Of a DNA stretch of 64,000 nucleotides, positions 9,065 through 18,228 are shown in pieces (position 1 is the stretch's first letter; every line of letters begins with the position of its first letter). The stretch is from assembly GCA_022402565.1 (NCBI GenBank), contig JAKRSC010000021.1, positions 101,275 through 165,274 on the forward strand. Reading direction: 5' to 3'. The translations under genes and the position numbers were made by a program. The DNA comes from Hydrotalea sp. (GTDB taxonomy: Bacteria; Bacteroidota; Bacteroidia; Chitinophagales; Chitinophagaceae). The notes under the pieces are model-generated. The model ran no database searches, had not been told where the DNA came from, and was given only the letters and a program-made list of their open reading frames with translations.

Positions 9065-10038
9065 GTTATTTCAAATCGAACTACAAAATTACTGCCTCCT
9101 GAGCTATGTTCTGTCACACGAATGTCTGCTCCGTGGTCTTCTGCAATTTTTTTACATAAATACAAGCCTAAGCCAGTGCCTTGGGTTGTTCTAATTCCTT
9201 CATCACCACCTCTATAGAATTTAGCGAAGATGGCATCTCTTTCAGATGGAGCAATTCCCTTTCCTTCATCCCACACTTGTAAAAGAACATAATGATCCTG
9301 TTGATTCAATTCAATACCAATTCTACCAGTTTTAGGGCTGTATTTAAGTGCATTGTCTACGAGATTATTCACTAACATTTCAATTAGTAAGGATTCGCCA
9401 TTTATAAAAATTTCTTCTTCTACATTTCCGATAATTTGTCTTGCAGGGAATCGAGTTTGATACTGTTTGAGAATACCTCCAACCATTGCACTCAAATTGA
9501 ACTCTTGAAGACTTATTGAATACTGTCCTGCTTCAAGTTGAGCGGATAGTAAAATATTATTACATAAGCTATTCAACCTGTTAGCTTCTGATAAAGTATT
9601 TTGAATAAGTTTTTGTTGCTTTTCTTCATCGAGCTTTCGCTTCTGTAAAGTCTCTAAATTTAGTCGCGTAACAGCAATTGGAGTTTTTAATTCATGTGTT
9701 ACAGCCATCATAAAGTTTTGCTGTTGTTTTGATAATCGAAGTTGTTTTCGAGTAGCTCTATATACAAATACTGCACCTAATAAAATAAAAATCATAAAAG
9801 TGACACCTTCACCTAAATACTGAGCAGTCTTTCTTTTATTAGCTGCAAGTACTGCCTCCTTTTTTTGACTATACTTAGGATCAGATTCTGATAAACCAGC
9901 CAATCGAATTTCTGTAATTTGTGTATTCTGTCGCTCTAAAGCTACCAACCACCAAACCAATGCAGCAATACTATACAAGAGTACCAGCCAGTATACCAAG
10001 GTAATAACTGCTAAATTCCTAGCTGGCGACTTTTTCAT
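9061..10038 (-). CDS. Membrane sensor histidine kinase
   Basis: 325 residues. Two transmembrane helices (about 10-32 and 75-97) enclose a short ~45-residue extracytoplasmic loop rich in Gln and Lys. Then follow the dimerisation/H-box (FMMAVTHELKTPIA), N-box (LVDNALKYSP), G1 (DEGKGIAP), F-box (IFAKFYRGG) and G2 (GTGLGLYLCKK). No HAMP or PAS domain is evident. It overlaps gldH upstream and the response regulator downstream by 4 bp each. The small sensor loop suggests it detects a membrane or partner-protein signal; that is inference. Confidence 0.94.
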   Translation of the reverse strand: MKKSPARNLAVITLVYWLVLLYSIAALVWWLVALERQNTQITEIRLAGLSESDPKYSQKKEAVLAANKRKTAQYLGEGVTFMIFILLGAVFVYRATRKQLRLSKQQQNFMMAVTHELKTPIAVTRLNLETLQKRKLDEEKQQKLIQNTLSEANRLNSLCNNILLSAQLEAGQYSISLQEFNLSAMVGGILKQYQTRFPARQIIGNVEEEIFINGESLLIEMLVNNLVDNALKYSPKTGRIGIELNQQDHYVLLQVWDEGKGIAPSERDAIFAKFYRGGDEGIRTTQGTGLGLYLCKKIAEDHGADIRVTEHSSGGSNFVVRFEIT

Positions 10039-10490
10039 GGTTGTACTTTTTCAACACGAATTCCAGCCATCATTATATAACGAAGAGGATCTTCGCGCAT
10101 CACTTGTTTTAATCGAAACTTATAAACGCCTTTTTTCAAATACAAAGGTTGCTCATTATAGCGGATGCGATGCTCAGCAATATCATCTACCCTATTGCCA
10201 AGCCAACGTAAATTGTCGGCTAGAATAAACTCACGCATCACTTGATAAGTTGAATCGGGCGTATTAAATTGAGTCTCAATCCAAATATTCTTATATGCGT
10301 AGGCATTTTCATGACGCAACACCAAAGAAATACGATAAGGATGTGTAGTGTCTGTTATTTCAAATTGAACAGATATTGTATCTCTACTGTCCCATTGATG
10401 ATTTGAAAAAAAATGATGCTTTTCGTATACATCCAATGTGGTACATGAAGTCCATATAAATATTACTAATAATGCAAAACACCATTTCAT
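10035..10490 (-). CDS. gldH: Gliding motility lipoprotein GldH
   Basis: 151 residues from the ATG at 10490, one base after the yicC stop; an alternative ATG at 10502 would overlap yicC. A lipoprotein signal ends at TSC (about residue 16). The mature protein has the GldH pattern DVYEKHHFFSNHQWD, then YRISLVLRHENAYAYKNIW, and ends RYIMMAGIRVEKV. GldH belongs to the gliding apparatus of Bacteroidota; with the T9SS-sorted amylase at 18-21 kb it suggests this organism has the T9SS/gliding system. It sits between yicC and a two-component system in one tight operon. Confidence 0.85.
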   Translation of the reverse strand: MKWCFALLVIFIWTSCTTLDVYEKHHFFSNHQWDSRDTISVQFEITDTTHPYRISLVLRHENAYAYKNIWIETQFNTPDSTYQVMREFILADNLRWLGNRVDDIAEHRIRYNEQPLYLKKGVYKFRLKQVMREDPLRYIMMAGIRVEKVQP

Positions 10491-10491
10491 A

Positions 10492-11367
10492 CTACAACAC
10501 ATTTAAAACTTGTTCTTTTGCTTTTTCTAATTCGTCTTTCATTTTCACCACCCATTGCTGAATATCTGCATCGTAGGCTTTTGATCCGGTAGTATTAATT
10601 TCTCTACCAATTTCTTGAAGTAAAAAAGAAAGCTTTTTCCCTTTTGACATATCCATCTCTGCCAACAATTTTTTGAAATAAGTACAATGATTATTCAATC
10701 GTACTTGCTCTTCACTAATATCCATTTTTTCGATATAGTATATGAGCTCTTGTTCAAGCCTATTTGCATCATAATTATCTTTTCCTACTGCATCCTCCAA
10801 AAGCTTTTTCAAGCCCTCCTTCATTTTTTCTCTTCTAATGGGTTCCAGTTGTTGGATTTCTTGCTGATACAGTTCAATGTTTTTAATTCTAAGTTCCAAG
10901 TCTTCTTCTAACGACTTGCCTTCTGCTTTTCTATGTTCTTGCAAATGACTGATTGCTGTTTCAACAATTTTTTGAAATTGAATCCAATCATCTTCCTGCA
11001 ATACATCTGTACTATTCACAACAACTTCGGGAAGTTTTAAAATAGCTGGTAAAAGGTGACTGGTATCTAGTTGAAGTTCTTTAGCCGTTGATTCAAGAAC
11101 TTGATAATAACCCTTAAGCAACTCCGTATTAATAGTAACTGGTTTATTTGAACCACTCTGACGAATATGAATATTACATTCTACGCTACCCCGCTCCAAT
11201 TGTGAATTGATTAAGTTACGAATATCAATTTCATAGGGCTTAAGAATAGAAGGCACCATCATACGTAAGTCGAATTGCTTTCCATTTAAGGAACGAACTT
11301 CAACTACTACTTGTCTATCTCCTAAAGACGACTCAGCCCTTCCATAACCAGTCATTGAATACAACAT
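10492..11367 (-). CDS. YicC/YloC family endoribonuclease
   Basis: 291 residues beginning MLYSMTGYGRAE, the family hallmark, with EVRSLNGKQFDLR, the conserved central region and the C-terminal DUF1732 part (MDISEEQVRLNNH, KGKKLSFLLQEIGREINT, WVVKMKDELEKAKEQVLNVL). YicC proteins are reported RNases acting on RNA hairpins. First gene of the yicC-gldH-kinase-regulator operon. Confidence 0.92.
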   Translation of the reverse strand: MLYSMTGYGRAESSLGDRQVVVEVRSLNGKQFDLRMMVPSILKPYEIDIRNLINSQLERGSVECNIHIRQSGSNKPVTINTELLKGYYQVLESTAKELQLDTSHLLPAILKLPEVVVNSTDVLQEDDWIQFQKIVETAISHLQEHRKAEGKSLEEDLELRIKNIELYQQEIQQLEPIRREKMKEGLKKLLEDAVGKDNYDANRLEQELIYYIEKMDISEEQVRLNNHCTYFKKLLAEMDMSKGKKLSFLLQEIGREINTTGSKAYDADIQQWVVKMKDELEKAKEQVLNVL

Positions 11368-11403
11368 ACTAATAGATTATTTGTAAAAGTACTTGAATTC
11401 AGG

Positions 11404-11436
11404 GCAAAAAAAACTCCGAAGTTGCCTTCGGAGTTT
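11404..11436 (-). terminator. Intrinsic terminator of the sus-like operon
   Basis: An 11-bp perfect stem (AAACTCCGAAG at 11411-11421 with CTTCGGAGTTT at 11426-11436, loop TTGC) is flanked on the left by a run of A, which reads as a U-tract on the minus strand. It lies 20 bp beyond the stop of the SusF-like gene. Confidence 0.88.
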
Positions 11437-11455
11437 GATTAAACTTACGATTGAC

Positions 11456-12643
11456 TTACAATGCAGTCAAAGTATAACGATATGTAAAGAAGTTCACTGT
11501 AATTCTATAATTACCCGTAGTTGCAGGAGCCGGCATATCAGCACCTTCAGGAGCCATAGGACCACCTAAGCCAATATTTGGAGCACCTCCATTTACAGCA
11601 CCAAATTTACGACTCCAGTCACCATTGGTTGGTAAGAAAAGATACTTCTCACCAGCAGTTAAACGCAATGATGCAATCTGGAATTCAGCTGAATTCAAAC
11701 GAGTGAACTGCTGAGCTGGAGTTGGAACTGGATTATTCCAGCCGCCTGGAGTAGCACCTCCAACAATAAATAAATTGGAAGGCAAACCGTGTTGCTCACT
11801 GAAAGGAGTTACACTAAATGTACCAGCTTGGAAATCCATACGTATGCGATACAAACCTGGAGTTGTAGTTGGGCTAGGGAAATTGTCACCACCGCCCACA
11901 CCTGGCGCATAATAGGCAAATGAACCACCATTAGCAATACCAGGAGCACTTCCATTGGTTAACGCATATTTCTGATCCCAACTTCCATTTATAGGAAGAA
12001 GCAAATAACTTCCACCTTTCAAATTAAATACACCACCCCATGTAGTTTCATCTATTCTTGCTAATTCCTGAGAAGGCGTAGGAACCGGATTATTCCATCC
12101 ACCATCAGTAGCATCACCAACTATGAATACACGTCCACTTGTTGGCAATGGAATACGAGGAGGAATACGATAAGGTGTTGCTGCAACACGAACAACGTTT
12201 GAAATTAAACGTTCGTTGTTGTTAGCATGTGAAGAAATCACTCTAATATCAATTGCTCTAGCCACATTAAAAGGCAAACCAAAAGATAGAAGCAAATTAT
12301 TGAACTCTTTGTTCAACCAACGCAAACTGTTCACACCAGTTACAGTAAATTCAACGGGATTGCGGAAGAAGTTTCCATTGATTGTATCAACTTGAACAAC
12401 AAATTTTACAGTTGAAGGGTCAACTGAATATCTAGGACTTGTCCAGTTTAAAGTCAACACAGAGTTATTACTATCAGCAGGTGCTGGAGCAAATGTAGTT
12501 GACGTAATTGATAAAACCGGAGCATTGCCGTCTACAAAGTTGGGCAATACATTCCCACCTTCTATATTCTTTTCACAGGCGGTTAATAACATCATCATAG
12601 ATGCTATTAAAAACAGCCCGAATTGTTGGATTTTTTTCATCAT
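11456..12643 (-). CDS. SusF/SusE-family outer-membrane starch-binding lipoprotein (two binding repeats)
   Basis: About 395 residues, lipoprotein signal ending MLLTACEKN. An N-terminal SusE-type domain (about 35-165) precedes two tandem starch-binding modules, each opening with FIVGxATxGGWNNPVPTP and containing a LPxNGxW strand. The repeated Trp residues are plausible glucan-stacking residues (inference). SusE/SusF proteins hold starch at the cell surface for the SusCD transporter. Last gene of the leftward sus-like operon, followed by a strong terminator. ATG at 12643 or 12640 is preferred over an upstream TTG. Confidence 0.88.
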   Translation of the reverse strand: MMKKIQQFGLFLIASMMMLLTACEKNIEGGNVLPNFVDGNAPVLSITSTTFAPAPADSNNSVLTLNWTSPRYSVDPSTVKFVVQVDTINGNFFRNPVEFTVTGVNSLRWLNKEFNNLLLSFGLPFNVARAIDIRVISSHANNNERLISNVVRVAATPYRIPPRIPLPTSGRVFIVGDATDGGWNNPVPTPSQELARIDETTWGGVFNLKGGSYLLLPINGSWDQKYALTNGSAPGIANGGSFAYYAPGVGGGDNFPSPTTTPGLYRIRMDFQAGTFSVTPFSEQHGLPSNLFIVGGATPGGWNNPVPTPAQQFTRLNSAEFQIASLRLTAGEKYLFLPTNGDWSRKFGAVNGGAPNIGLGGPMAPEGADMPAPATTGNYRITVNFFTYRYTLTAL

Positions 12644-12660
12644 TTCCAATTTTTAAATGA

Positions 12661-13506
12661 TTAAAGTCTTACCACGGTAAACGTACCGGTTTGGAAATCA
12701 AAAGTCATTCTGTAATTCCCACTTGTTGGCGGAGCTAAAAAGTCACCACCTTCCTGACGGAACTCACCACCAAAAGGATCGTTGCTATTGTTTCCACCAA
12801 CTGTTCCATACTTTGCCCATTGACCATTGGTTGGCAAAATCAGATAAGAACCACCACCAGTTAAGGCAAGGGTAATCTGATACAAGGTTGGTGAAACCTG
12901 AGTTAGCTGTTGCGACGGCACAGGCACAGGATTATTCCAGCCGCCTGGAGTAGCATTTCCAACTATAAACAACTGATTGGTTGTTGGAAGCGGAACCTTT
13001 GGAGGAGGAGCAAATGGAGTTGCTGTAAAATTGATTACATTAGAACGTAATCTAGCAGCAGCTGGATTATTATTCAAGTTCGATGTTACACGAGCTTGCA
13101 TAGTATATGTACGACCAAAAGTAAGTCGCATATCATTTCCTAAAATTCCATTTAACTCACGCTCAGTAAATACGCGATCTAAATTTCCTTGTAGGGTAGT
13201 TTGAAAACGACGAGCACTGCTGAAATTGCCACCTAAGGTATCAAGTTCTAATGTGTACACTACATCAGCTGAACTAATACCAGTATTGAGTCTGTAATCA
13301 GGATTGGTCCATCTAAAACGAATGGCAACAGATTCTTCTGTAGCAGGCGTTAAACGAACTGCCGTGGTAGTAGCCGAAAGTATCGGAGCCGTACCACCTT
13401 CAAAAACTACTCTTGTGTCGTTTTTCTCACAACCAGTTAGGACCAAAACTACCAGGCCCAATAATCCGGATGCGAACGATTTGAAAGTTGGTTTCATAAT
13501 ACGCAT
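12661..13506 (-). CDS. SusE-family outer-membrane lipoprotein (one binding repeat)
   Basis: 281 residues, lipoprotein signal ending LVLTGCEKN. A SusE N-terminal domain (TAPILSATTTAVRLTP, then VVYTLELDTLGGNF) is followed by a single module with FIVGNATPGGWNNPVPVP and LILPTNGQW. It is shorter than the next gene's product by one module, so the pair looks like a duplication with module gain or loss. Spacing to neighbours is 11-18 bp, indicating one operon with susD and susC. A second in-frame ATG at 13497 is an equally likely start. Confidence 0.87.
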   Translation of the reverse strand: MRIMKPTFKSFASGLLGLVVLVLTGCEKNDTRVVFEGGTAPILSATTTAVRLTPATEESVAIRFRWTNPDYRLNTGISSADVVYTLELDTLGGNFSSARRFQTTLQGNLDRVFTERELNGILGNDMRLTFGRTYTMQARVTSNLNNNPAAARLRSNVINFTATPFAPPPKVPLPTTNQLFIVGNATPGGWNNPVPVPSQQLTQVSPTLYQITLALTGGGSYLILPTNGQWAKYGTVGGNNSNDPFGGEFRQEGGDFLAPPTSGNYRMTFDFQTGTFTVVRL

Positions 13507-13519
13507 GTTTTATTTTGAA

Positions 13520-15103
13520 TTAATAGCCCGGATTTTGCACCAGGTTTGGATTGGTTGTTAAGTCAGAAGAAGGAATTGGATACAGTCTTCTAAATGCTGG
13601 CACACCTGTACCTGATGGAACACCACCTTTCCATGGCCATAAGTAAGTAGATTCTGTAAATCTATTGAAACGAATCAAGTCGGTACGACGGTGACCCTCC
13701 CAATATAATTCTCTTGCTCTCTCATCAATAATAAAGTCCAAGTTCAATTGTGTTGGTCCAATATTACCGTTTGTATTTTCATAAGCACGCTGACGTAATG
13801 CATTGATGTAAGTCAATGCTTGAGCTGAAGTACCAGTTGTAGCCCCTCTCAATACCGCTTCTGCATAAATCAAATGCATTTCAGCTAAGCGGAAGATTGG
13901 GAAGTCAATATCTACCCAGTTTACAAAATTGGCCGGGCGAGCACCTGCTCTATTCACATTGCGATATTTAGTAATTGCAAAGCCATCACCAAATTCTGCA
14001 ATATTATTGATGTCGAGGTTCTGTTGGAAGAACTGCGCTCTTTTATCAGCTGTGCCTGTAAAATCAGGGAATAATTCAGGGATTCTTCGAGTTGTACGAA
14101 TACCGCCCCAACCACCATTAATTCCAGACAAAGACGCGTTCATAGCACCACCAACTGAAGCGTGGGTCAAGAATGTTGTACCACCCCAGTTACGTGTTCT
14201 TTCTCCATCGTAGTTTAATGTTAGGATAAACTCGCTTGTGTTTAGGTTATTATCAGCTAACATCAAATGTCTATAGTTGCCAATTAAGGTATATCCTGCA
14301 TCAATCACTCTTCTTGCTTGAGTGGCTGCTTCGTTGAAATTAGGTGTACCGGTGTATACACCTGCGTTCAAGTAAATTCTAGCTAGTAATGCCCAAGCAG
14401 CCGCTTTATCTGCACGGCCATATTCATTGGTCCTTGCATTTGCAAGTGCTGGTTCAATTGCCTTCAATTCACTTTCAATGAATGCATACAACTGAGCTCT
14501 TGTTCTCATTGGAGGAGGTGTAGAACCCAATGGAGTATTTTCATCAGTAAAAGGAAAACTTCCGTATAAGTCCATTGCCGCCCAATAAGCATAAGCACGC
14601 ATAAAACGCGCTTCTGCACGGAAGGTTGCAACAGTGGCTGCATCGTTACCTGTTATACCTCTGCGTGCTAATCTATCAGGAGCAGACTCACGAATGAATT
14701 CGTTGCTCAATGTAATAGAATAAGCAAGACGATAATACAATCCAGTCAACATTGGATTAGTAACTGTCCAGTTCATGTTGTGGAAGTCGCGTATACCTGG
14801 GTCACCCCAACCTACAACAGCTTCATCAGTAGAAAGGACTTGCGCCTTCCAGAATAGTCTGAGGAAATCAGATGTACCTTCATCAATACCCTGCACATCC
14901 CCTTGTCCATCGGGACCAGAGTTTCCAGTAAGTGCAAAAGAACCGTAGACTTTTGCAAGCACTTGCTTGTATCCTGCAACGTTGGCATATACTGTCTCAG
15001 AAGTTACATCAACTTCTGGCTTGATATCCCATTTTTTACAGGATGCTAACCCTAGTACTAGTACCAGTGCCAAGGTCATCATTTGTATGGTTAATCGCTT
15101 CAT
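13520..15103 (-). CDS. susD: SusD/RagB-family glycan-binding lipoprotein
   Basis: 527 residues. Lipoprotein signal ending LGLASCKKW. SusD features: tetratricopeptide-like helices (EARFMRAYAYWAAMDLYG, AAWALLARIYLNAGVYTG), a central variable region and the C-terminal signature FIIDERARELYWEGHRRTDL with RLYPIPSSDL. SusD forms the lid of the SusC transporter and captures glycan at the surface. It directly follows susC (19-bp gap). The starch assignment comes from the SusE/F modules and the GH13 amylase alongside, not from SusD itself. Confidence 0.95.
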   Translation of the reverse strand: MKRLTIQMMTLALVLVLGLASCKKWDIKPEVDVTSETVYANVAGYKQVLAKVYGSFALTGNSGPDGQGDVQGIDEGTSDFLRLFWKAQVLSTDEAVVGWGDPGIRDFHNMNWTVTNPMLTGLYYRLAYSITLSNEFIRESAPDRLARRGITGNDAATVATFRAEARFMRAYAYWAAMDLYGSFPFTDENTPLGSTPPPMRTRAQLYAFIESELKAIEPALANARTNEYGRADKAAAWALLARIYLNAGVYTGTPNFNEAATQARRVIDAGYTLIGNYRHLMLADNNLNTSEFILTLNYDGERTRNWGGTTFLTHASVGGAMNASLSGINGGWGGIRTTRRIPELFPDFTGTADKRAQFFQQNLDINNIAEFGDGFAITKYRNVNRAGARPANFVNWVDIDFPIFRLAEMHLIYAEAVLRGATTGTSAQALTYINALRQRAYENTNGNIGPTQLNLDFIIDERARELYWEGHRRTDLIRFNRFTESTYLWPWKGGVPSGTGVPAFRRLYPIPSSDLTTNPNLVQNPGY

Positions 15104-15122
15104 AGCTCTTAAAATTTATTAA

Positions 15123-18089
15123 TTAGAAATCAAGATTTACTCCCAACACGAACATTCTTGGACGTGGGTACAGGTTATTATCAATACCACCTGCAATTTC
15201 AGGATCAATACCACTGTATTTAGTGATGATGAACGCATTCTGAACGTTTGCAGTAATTCGTAAGTTCATATTCTTGCCAACCTTACCAGCATTATATGCC
15301 AAGTTAATGTTATCCATTCTTAAGAAGGATGCATTCTCGATCCAATAATCTGATAACAATTGTTCTACCGTATTGGTTGTGAAACCGGTATTTCTGATAT
15401 TATACAAAGCATTGGTTAAAAATCCGTTTGGATCAAATACTGTGAAAGAAGTGCTTCTACTTGCAGCCACATTGTTAAACATATAGTTACCAACTAAGCC
15501 ACGCATTACAAAACCAGCACTCCACTTGCCCCAGCTTACATTGGAAGTAATACCAATAATAGCATCTGGTTCAGCAGATCTGAAGCGATATCTATCGCGC
15601 TCATTTATAACACCGTCGCGATTTCTGTCTTCAAACATATTTTCAATTGCACGTCCATCTCTGTCATAAACTTGACGGTGCACAAAGAAAGTATTTGGAC
15701 GGAATCCAACTGTATTAATTAATGCAGTGTTACCAGTACCACCAGCTACTCCGCCAAACTGAACACCTAAGAAATTAGGATCTGTAAAGCGAGTTAACTG
15801 CTTAATTTCATTCCCTAAGAAAGTTAGGTTGAAACCTAAGTCCCAAACAACATTTTTGGTTTTAACTGGAACAGTATTTAATGTAAACTCAAAACCTCTT
15901 GTATCTAATTGACCAACGTTGGTTGTTAACTGATTGCTGAAATTAGTACCAGCCGGAATTGGAATTGTATTCAACAAGTCAACATTCTGCTTGAAGAAAT
16001 ATTCAACCGAACCACTGATTCTGTTATTATACAAACTGAAGTCAAGACCCACGTTCCAGCTACGTAATTCTTCCCACTTAATATTTGGATCGTATGCGCC
16101 TGGACGGAACATTTGGAAGAATTGGTTACCAAACTGGTACTGAGCTGTTGCGTTACTGATCGCATAAATTGGCAAGAATGGGAAGCTACCGAAAATTGCT
16201 TGGTTACCATTCACACCATAAGCAGCTCTTAATTTTAAGTCATTTACTACAGTAGAATTCTTTAAGAAATCTTCTTCACTAATTCTCCAAGCAGCAGCCA
16301 ATGAAGGGAAAGTACCCCAACGAGCAGGATCACCTTTTAATCCAAAACGAGTAGATCCATCTTGACGAACTGTAGCCGTTAAAATATACTTCTCATTAAA
16401 AGTATAAATCAAACGAGCCCAATAAGACATCAATGAGTTTTGTCCTGGTTCGTTTAAACGACCAGCAAAAGCAACCGGCGTTCCATTTGCTCTTCTATCA
16501 GGGAAAGTATCAGATAAAACCCTGAAGTGTTGGAATGAATAACCAGCAGTTACATCAATCCTACTTTTAATACCACGAAGATTCTTGGTATAGTTCAAGT
16601 AAAAATCAGTAACAGTGTTGGTGTTATTCTGATTGTATTGGTTATTAACCCCACCACGTTGATAAGCTTGAGCGGCACTATCAGGAACAAAAATAGTTCC
16701 CTTACCACGCGCAATATCATAACCCAAATTTAAGTTTGCTCTTAACTCTGGTAAGAAGTGAAACTTATAGTCAAACTGCACATTACCAATACTACGCATG
16801 ACTTCACTGCGATCATCTCTCAACATCAATAATCCAACAGGATTACGAGTTGATAATTGGTTAGGTTGGTTACCTAAAATCCATTCTCTGTATCCACCAA
16901 AGCGATTGTTTCCAGAAAGTACTGGTTGAGTAGGATCGAAAGCAACAGCAGAACCAATTGCACCTTGGTTAGCAAAACGGGTATTAGTCATAGCACCCTT
17001 TAGATTCAAATTCACTTTCAAGTGATTATTCAAGAAGCTAGGACTCAAATTAACAGCTAAAGTTGTACGCTGTAAATTATCTGTCTTTAATACACCATCT
17101 TGATTTAAATAACCAAGTGAAATTCTATAAGGCATATTCATTGACTTTACAGAACCACTCACACTTAGGTTATTATCAGTCATGATAGCAGTGCGATAAA
17201 TCTCATCTTGCCAGTTAGTATTAGCATTTCCTAAAAGTGCAATCTGATTGGCATTACCATTTTGTCTAACAAAACTGCGGAAGTCATCAGCGCTCATCAC
17301 ATCAACTTTATTCGCAACAACAGAGGCTGCTAGCTGAGTACTGAAACTGAATTGCGGCTTACCGCTTTTTCCTTTTTTAGTTGTAATAATAATTACACCA
17401 TTAGATGCACGAGAACCGTAAATGGCAGCAGCAGATGCATCTTTTAAAACGTTGAATGACTCAATATCATTCGGGTTAATTAAGCTTAATGGATTTGCAG
17501 AGCCTGCAACACCAGATTCATCAACAGGAACACCGTCAATTACAATCAATGGATTGTTAGAAGCAGCCAATGATGAACCACCACGAATTAAGATTCTAGA
17601 ACCAGATCCTGGTGCACCACCGCCTGGAGTAATTTGAACACCTGCAACTTTACCGTTGATCAACTGTTCTGGTGATACAATTGGACCCTTAACGAAGTCC
17701 TTTGCTGTTACTGATACTGCAGCACCTGTTACATCTTTTTTACGCTGAGTACCATAACCAATAACTACTACTTCAGAAAGAGCAGCATTGGTTTCTTTTA
17801 ATTCAATATCCAAAGAACCAGCACCTACCGGTACTTCTTTGGATTCATAACCTACGGAAGTAATCACGAGGGTTGTTGCTGTAGCAGGAACACGTAGCGA
17901 AAAGCTACCGTCGGGACCTGTTGCAGTTCCACCCTTGCCACCCTTCACCGTTACAGAAGCACCTATTACAGGACTTCCATCTTTGGAGCTGGTTACTTTA
18001 CCTGTAACCACTTTGTCTTGGGCAAAAACGGTCGTAACCAAAAACAGCATCACTGCGGTTAATGCGCCAAGCAGTCGTTTAAAGTTCAT
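15123..18089 (-). CDS. susC: SusC/RagA-family TonB-linked outer-membrane transporter
   Basis: 988 residues from the ATG at 18089, chosen because it gives the signal peptide MNFKRLLGALTAVMLFL...FAQ. Order: carboxypeptidase-regulatory-like domain (GKVTSSKDGSPVIGASVTVK, about 28-105), TonB box region (ALSEVVVIGYGTQRKKDVTG), plug (ILIRGGSSL, AAIYGSRASNGVIIITTKKG), then a 22-strand barrel ending MFVLGVNLDF. It imports oligosaccharides using TonB energy together with SusD. The 140-bp gap from the amylase stop may contain a promoter, but no clear -7 element was seen there. Confidence 0.96.
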   Translation of the reverse strand: MNFKRLLGALTAVMLFLVTTVFAQDKVVTGKVTSSKDGSPVIGASVTVKGGKGGTATGPDGSFSLRVPATATTLVITSVGYESKEVPVGAGSLDIELKETNAALSEVVVIGYGTQRKKDVTGAAVSVTAKDFVKGPIVSPEQLINGKVAGVQITPGGGAPGSGSRILIRGGSSLAASNNPLIVIDGVPVDESGVAGSANPLSLINPNDIESFNVLKDASAAAIYGSRASNGVIIITTKKGKSGKPQFSFSTQLAASVVANKVDVMSADDFRSFVRQNGNANQIALLGNANTNWQDEIYRTAIMTDNNLSVSGSVKSMNMPYRISLGYLNQDGVLKTDNLQRTTLAVNLSPSFLNNHLKVNLNLKGAMTNTRFANQGAIGSAVAFDPTQPVLSGNNRFGGYREWILGNQPNQLSTRNPVGLLMLRDDRSEVMRSIGNVQFDYKFHFLPELRANLNLGYDIARGKGTIFVPDSAAQAYQRGGVNNQYNQNNTNTVTDFYLNYTKNLRGIKSRIDVTAGYSFQHFRVLSDTFPDRRANGTPVAFAGRLNEPGQNSLMSYWARLIYTFNEKYILTATVRQDGSTRFGLKGDPARWGTFPSLAAAWRISEEDFLKNSTVVNDLKLRAAYGVNGNQAIFGSFPFLPIYAISNATAQYQFGNQFFQMFRPGAYDPNIKWEELRSWNVGLDFSLYNNRISGSVEYFFKQNVDLLNTIPIPAGTNFSNQLTTNVGQLDTRGFEFTLNTVPVKTKNVVWDLGFNLTFLGNEIKQLTRFTDPNFLGVQFGGVAGGTGNTALINTVGFRPNTFFVHRQVYDRDGRAIENMFEDRNRDGVINERDRYRFRSAEPDAIIGITSNVSWGKWSAGFVMRGLVGNYMFNNVAASRSTSFTVFDPNGFLTNALYNIRNTGFTTNTVEQLLSDYWIENASFLRMDNINLAYNAGKVGKNMNLRITANVQNAFIITKYSGIDPEIAGGIDNNLYPRPRMFVLGVNLDF

Positions 18090-18228
18090 AATCGAAGTTT
18101 TACTAATGGTGAGCAAATTGTTTGTTTATGTTGATTGTTTAGATCCTTGGGTTTTATTTTTCTTCTACAAGCATGGCAGGCGGCTCACATTTAAATAGAC
18201 ACATCTCACTTGTTCTTTGCTGCATTGT

